In this document: in pieces, positions 60,263 to 64,000 of the stretch | Layout: each line of letters opens with the position of its first letter | Position numbering within the stretch: the first letter of the stretch is position 1 | Assembly (NCBI RefSeq): GCF_009870125.1 | Contig: NC_046679.1 | Coordinates: 3,658,001-3,722,000, forward strand | Origin: Drosophila pseudoobscura | Taxonomy: Eukaryota; Arthropoda; Insecta; Diptera; Drosophilidae | Direction: 5' to 3' | Length of the DNA: 64,000 nt | Notes under the pieces: generated by a model | The model's database searches: none | Told to the model about the DNA's origin: nothing | What the model saw: the letters and a program-made list of their open reading frames with translations, nothing else | Program-made: the position numbers and the translations under genes

Positions 60263-61958
60263 TGAAAGCGAGAGAGTAAGACAGAGTGGGAATGGGAGAG
60301 GTGGGGAGAGGGGCACTCTCTCTCGCTGTTGCTGGTTTTGGGATGCTTTTGTTATTATTTTCAAAGTTCCATAAGCCGCTTGCTAATAAAATTTTAGAAG
60401 CCTGAGCCTGGCAGTGCCAGTGAGCCTGTTCCTGTTCCCGTGCCTCTGTCGGAGGCTGTTAACATTATCATAACGCACACAGAAACACGCATATGTGTGA
60501 GTGGCCATATAATAATCATGGCCACACACCCGCGCTGCTACACACGCTTATATAGACTCTGGCAGGCATTTACATGCCACTTAGGCATTGTCGCCCCGCT
60601 TCTTTGACTAGCGTTGCGTATACGCCTCGTGGTGCGTAGTGCGTGGAGCGCTGTGCGTGTGCCTTATAATTCATTTATTGGCATAATTTCGTTTTATTTT
60701 TATTTGTTTTACGGCTTTTGCGATTGCCTTTGATACGACCAAAGGCAAGGCAACAGAAAAAAAACCAAAGGACGAGAAAAACGGCAAATTGAAAACATAT
60801 TGAATATCGAATTTTGTCTCCCTGGGAGCCCTTGAATTGGCTCGTCTGCCTCCATTAATTGCTAAGCTGCATACGCGACCTGGCATACAATTAGGTAGAC
60901 GGCTGCGGAAGGAAGATCCACCTCCATTACAAGGCACTTTAGTTCACACAGCCAGAGAGCATAGATCACGCCCGGCTTAATAAATTCCCCTGCCAGGCAA
61001 CCGAAAACAAAAGAATCTTTGGATGTCGTTGCCACTCAGTGGAGGTGTATGTCTTACCTGCAGCCACTGCCGGCGTGGGTTGGATGAGCTCCAACAACAG
61101 CAGCTGGAGCTCTGGCGCGGAGTCTGTCTGGGCCCGAGGAAACGTGACTGGAAAAATGCATTTCCGCTGCACGTAAAAACTGGGCAAAAAATCTACCACG
61201 GCAAACCGAAAACGGAGAGGAAAACGAGAGGCACGTAAGTCAATCAGCAACTGGACGGCAGCCACAGCTCCAGCTCCAGCTATAGTTACAGCCACAGCCA
61301 CAGCTACAGCAGTAACAACTAAGTATAGCCCTAATGCAATGCGGAAGTCACACTCCAATTTAGCCGAGCAGGATGGGAGAAGAATGGAGGCAGGGTAGGG
61401 GCACAAAACAGGGCGCCTGATTTTGTTGCTAACTGAATGAGTTACTTCCGCTTTGCCTAACAATTTTAAATAAAATCACATCAGAGCGAGAGCACACCCG
61501 CAAAAGGATAGCCCGAGAGGGTCAGAAAAGGAACAAACAACAGAGCACGGAGCACGGAGCACGGACAGACACTGACCAATATGGACAATGGTCTAGTGTG
61601 TGGATAGCAGTTGTTACCATTGCCTTTTCTCCTCTTTGTGCTCTGTGCTGTGCTGTGTGCATGGCAACCAAAGCGACGTTGGGCTTTGAAATATTTATGG
61701 CAGCAGCAAAAGGCCATAAAGAGGGAATGCCAATATGCGCGAGTGGTGGAGTCAGAGGCAACGACGGGTTCAGTCACTGCCCGGCGACCATTGAGCCCTG
61801 ACCACTGAATCTCAACTCAATGAAAGTGCTGGCCATTTGGTAGCCAATTTAATTCACTCCGATCTGACACTGACTTCTCTTTGGATGTACAGCCTCCATC
61901 TCCATATAAATCCTCGATGCATCAATTTATTTGCCATAAACTGATTGCCACGGAACAG

Positions 61959-61986
61959 TCTATAGTCTATAGTCTATAGTCTATAG
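61959..61986. repeat. (TCTATAG)n tandem repeat
   Basis: Four direct copies of the heptamer TCTATAG. Confidence 0.85.
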
Positions 61987-63245
61987 TCAATGTATATTTG
62001 CAGGTCTATCACATTATTATGTTCCGCATTCGAGTCAACAGCAATTACTTTCATGAAAGGCAAATAAAACAAATCAGAACGCTAATGGGTGGGCAGTTTG
62101 GTGAAGGTGGATCTGGGAAAATAGCGCAAATCATTACAGTCGATTAATTTTTGCCCAGCAAAATATGAATTGCAAAATATTCATACATACATTTATTCCG
62201 GGCAGAGGGCAAATAATGCAATTATAATGCAAAAATAATGTAATCAAATGAGAGGTGTTGCCTCTGCCTCTCAGTCCCTGCCTGAAAATACCCTTGAAGA
62301 GTCCATTAGCATTAATGTTAATCCAAATTTTTGCCTTTTACTCTCACACCATCATTTGAAAATTACTGAGTTAGATGATATGTTGACTGGAAATCGGTAT
62401 ACTATATATTGGTGTATAAGGAACAACAATTGTTGGAGAACTTATTTGACGCAGTGTCTCCTTAAAATTGTTCCGCCCGGCCTGGAAACAGATCTGTACA
62501 GCTCTATCCACACAAGTCTCGATTCGAAGCGGATCATACTATTACGAATCGTTTACGTTGTAACAAAAGAGCTTTACAAGACTCAAGGTCAAGTTTTACT
62601 CGATTTTAGATGCAGAAAAATTTGAATTAAACTTGATCTAGTATTTAGTAGCCGAATATACCTTTTATCCCGCACGTACCCTGCGCGGACAAATTTTGCT
62701 CATACATGTATCAATATCATTCACTCGCAGTTCGTTTATCACTTGGTTAGAAAAAAACCTGTAAATGTTTGATGGAAACTAATGCCAATGGCTATCGGCA
62801 ACATGCGTTTGCTGAGGTGTCTGAAGCGCCCTGGCAATCCCCCTGTCTAGCCCCATCCATGGACATGACAGCCCATGGGTAATAGATTGTTGCCGTGTGC
62901 TGCAATTAACACCTTGCGAGCTGCACACAAATATTTGCCAAACTTATCGAGCATTTATCAATGACAAGTGTGACAGAACACGGTCGATACGACTGTGTGG
63001 GGTGGGGGTGGCTGAAGAGCAGGTCACGAATGTGGCATTCGATACAATCGCTCAACTCTCTGCATGTGACGACATAATCAGTGCTATCGAAAAATACAAC
63101 AGAAAACCACACATGTGAAGACATTGGAAGCTAAACAAGAAAGCGGTGCCACAGGCAGTGGAACTTCATTCGAGGCGAACCGTGAGAGCTTAATTGTACA
63201 CGGTTTAGTTTCGGTCTGATTTCCGCGTCGAGTGGTGACGGCGCG

Positions 63246-63320
63246 ATGTGTAGTCGCTTTAGTTCTCCATATAGGCCATGTCCGGCTGCATACCCCATCA
63301 CCGGCTGCAAGTGTGCATGA
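63246..63320 (+). promoter_or_regulatory. Upstream ORF overlapping the pgant start codon
   Basis: An ATG at 63246, 32 nt before the main ATG, opens a 24-codon out-of-frame ORF that ends at TGA 63318-63320, past the main start. If it lies in the mRNA it should lower translation of the enzyme. The transcription start is not known, so it may be untranscribed. Confidence 0.45.
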
Positions 63321-64000
63321 TCTGTGCCTTGTGCTTTGTGATCTGTCAGTTTGTGTTTCTCATAGTTTTCCTGCGGAATGGGGTCCTCGAGGATACCATC
63401 ACTGGCAGAGTGAGTAGACTTAAGAAGGGATATATTTTGGTCTTATTCAGAATACTGTTTTCTATTAGCTGCTACTACATCGAGGTACTGGCAAAGAGAA
63501 TCGTCTCTTCGGATGGCGAGAGTTCATTTCGCACACACCCGAACAACCGGGCGCGAATTACCAGTACAATCTCCAGCTGAGTGATACAGTGGGGGCAATA
63601 CGAAGCCTGCCCAGGACACGACACGAAAGGTGAGTAATGGATTGGGGGACCCCCAGAGTATTCACATTTTTATTTTCCCCTGGACAGCTGTGATTCCAAA
63701 CGCACCTACAACCTGCCACACTCCTCTCGTGCCAAAGTGAGCGTGGTAATCAGTTTCTACAACGAAGCCCGTTCCATGCTTCTGAGAACGATCATATCCC
63801 TGGTTAGCCGCACGCCGGAGGACTATCTGCACGAGCTTATCCTCATAGATGATGCCAGTCAGGATGGTACGTCTTCCCTGTCGCCACGTCTTCAATCGAA
63901 TCTGTGAATACGAGTATTCCTCCACTCTTCCATTTCAGTGTCTCTGCTGGAGGAGCTCCAGAAGCTGATGGAAAAAATGTATGCCACCCGGGCTCGCCTG
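63278..64000 (+). CDS. Polypeptide N-acetylgalactosaminyltransferase (pgant family, GT27), 5' part
   Basis: Golgi type II membrane enzyme that starts mucin-type O-glycosylation by moving GalNAc from UDP-GalNAc to Ser/Thr. Exons seen: 63278-63409, 63469-63629, 63688-63866 and 63939 onward past the window end, all phases joining. The N-terminus has a short cytoplasmic tail, then a membrane anchor ([20 protein letters not shown], about residues 13-32), a short stem, the [19 protein letters not shown] segment that precedes the catalytic domain in this family, then [19 protein letters not shown] and [11 protein letters not shown] of the GT-A nucleotide-binding half. The DxH and lectin parts are off the window. 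The stem is short for the family. An out-of-frame upstream ATG overlaps the start. Which fly pgant this is cannot be told here; CG10000 is only a guess from chromosome region. Confidence 0.9.

Larger units (their letters stand above)
58730..63245. other. About 4.5 kb of non-coding DNA upstream of the GalNAc-transferase gene
   Basis: No recognisable gene. Contents: GAGA tracts at 59341-59360 and 60247-60262, GAGCACG repeats near 61545-61565, CAGCTC/CAGCCA repeats near 61259-61310, and a TCTATAG heptamer repeat at 61959-61986. A motif 1-like ACAAGTGTGACAG lies at about 62964-62976, which could belong to the downstream promoter. Confidence 0.5.

Noticed and set aside
59800-60330. Possible Polycomb response element
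   Set aside because: GAGA tracts and an AAAATGGCGGC Pho-like core are present, but both motifs are too common here to support a call without chromatin data.
62248-62625. 125-codon open frame on the plus strand
   Set aside because: AT-rich, unbiased codon use, no recognised domain or splice partner; kept out for lack of support.
1-64000. tRNA, rRNA and CRISPR elements
   Set aside because: No B-box-like GGTTCGAATCC, no rRNA core sequences and no regularly spaced identical repeats were found by eye; small hairpin RNAs cannot be excluded without folding software.

Overview
This is eukaryotic nuclear DNA from a fly of the genus Drosophila. Genes are split by short (57-71 bp) GT-AG introns, start codons have CAAAATG-type contexts, promoters carry Drosophila core elements (DRE, motif 1-like and motif 6-like sequences, TATA boxes), and the proteins are fly types: WASp, a ZAD zinc-finger protein, a CheB protein and serine-protease homologues. 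From memory, the combination WASp / CG1647 / CG1523 / Prp39 (CG1646) / CheB98a matches the 98E-F part of D. melanogaster chromosome 3R (Muller E). The GC-rich, microsatellite-laden intergenic DNA suggests a non-melanogaster species, perhaps of the obscura group; this is inference.

The left third (1-22.7 kb) is gene-dense. It holds the 3' two thirds of WASp (+); a jockey-clade LINE fossil (2.82-3.48 kb); a lone coding-looking exon (-, 3.68-3.84 kb); a ZAD/C2H2 zinc-finger gene (-, 4.70-8.61 kb) that shares a divergent promoter with a DCAF10-like WD40 gene (+, 9.11-11.12 kb); the splicing factor gene Prp39 (-, 11.63-16.98 kb, eight coding exons); a decayed multi-exon gene (-, about 17.77-18.35 kb); an eight-finger C2H2 gene with a DRE promoter (+, 18.80-21.57 kb); and, tail to tail with it, a CheB98a-like secreted chemosensory gene (-, 21.93-22.66 kb). 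Most of these look like housekeeping genes of cytoskeleton, transcription, ubiquitin ligation and splicing; CheB is a TATA-driven tissue-specific gene.

The rest (22.7-63.2 kb) is mostly non-coding: about 11.8 kb, then two serine-protease homologues on the minus strand (34.54-36.42 kb), then about 19 kb without a recognisable gene, then three more homologues on the plus strand (55.58-58.70 kb), then 4.5 kb of non-coding DNA. The five homologues form one divergent family that has lost the catalytic Ser loop altogether. The non-coding DNA contains many short-period tandem repeats, a 28-base C run, short elements with CACTGAG inverted ends, a CTCF-like site, GAGA tracts and one possible small coding exon (45.33-45.45 kb).

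The window ends inside the 5' half of a polypeptide GalNAc-transferase gene (+, from 63.28 kb), a type II Golgi membrane enzyme. No tRNA, rRNA, CRISPR or bacterial operon structure was seen.
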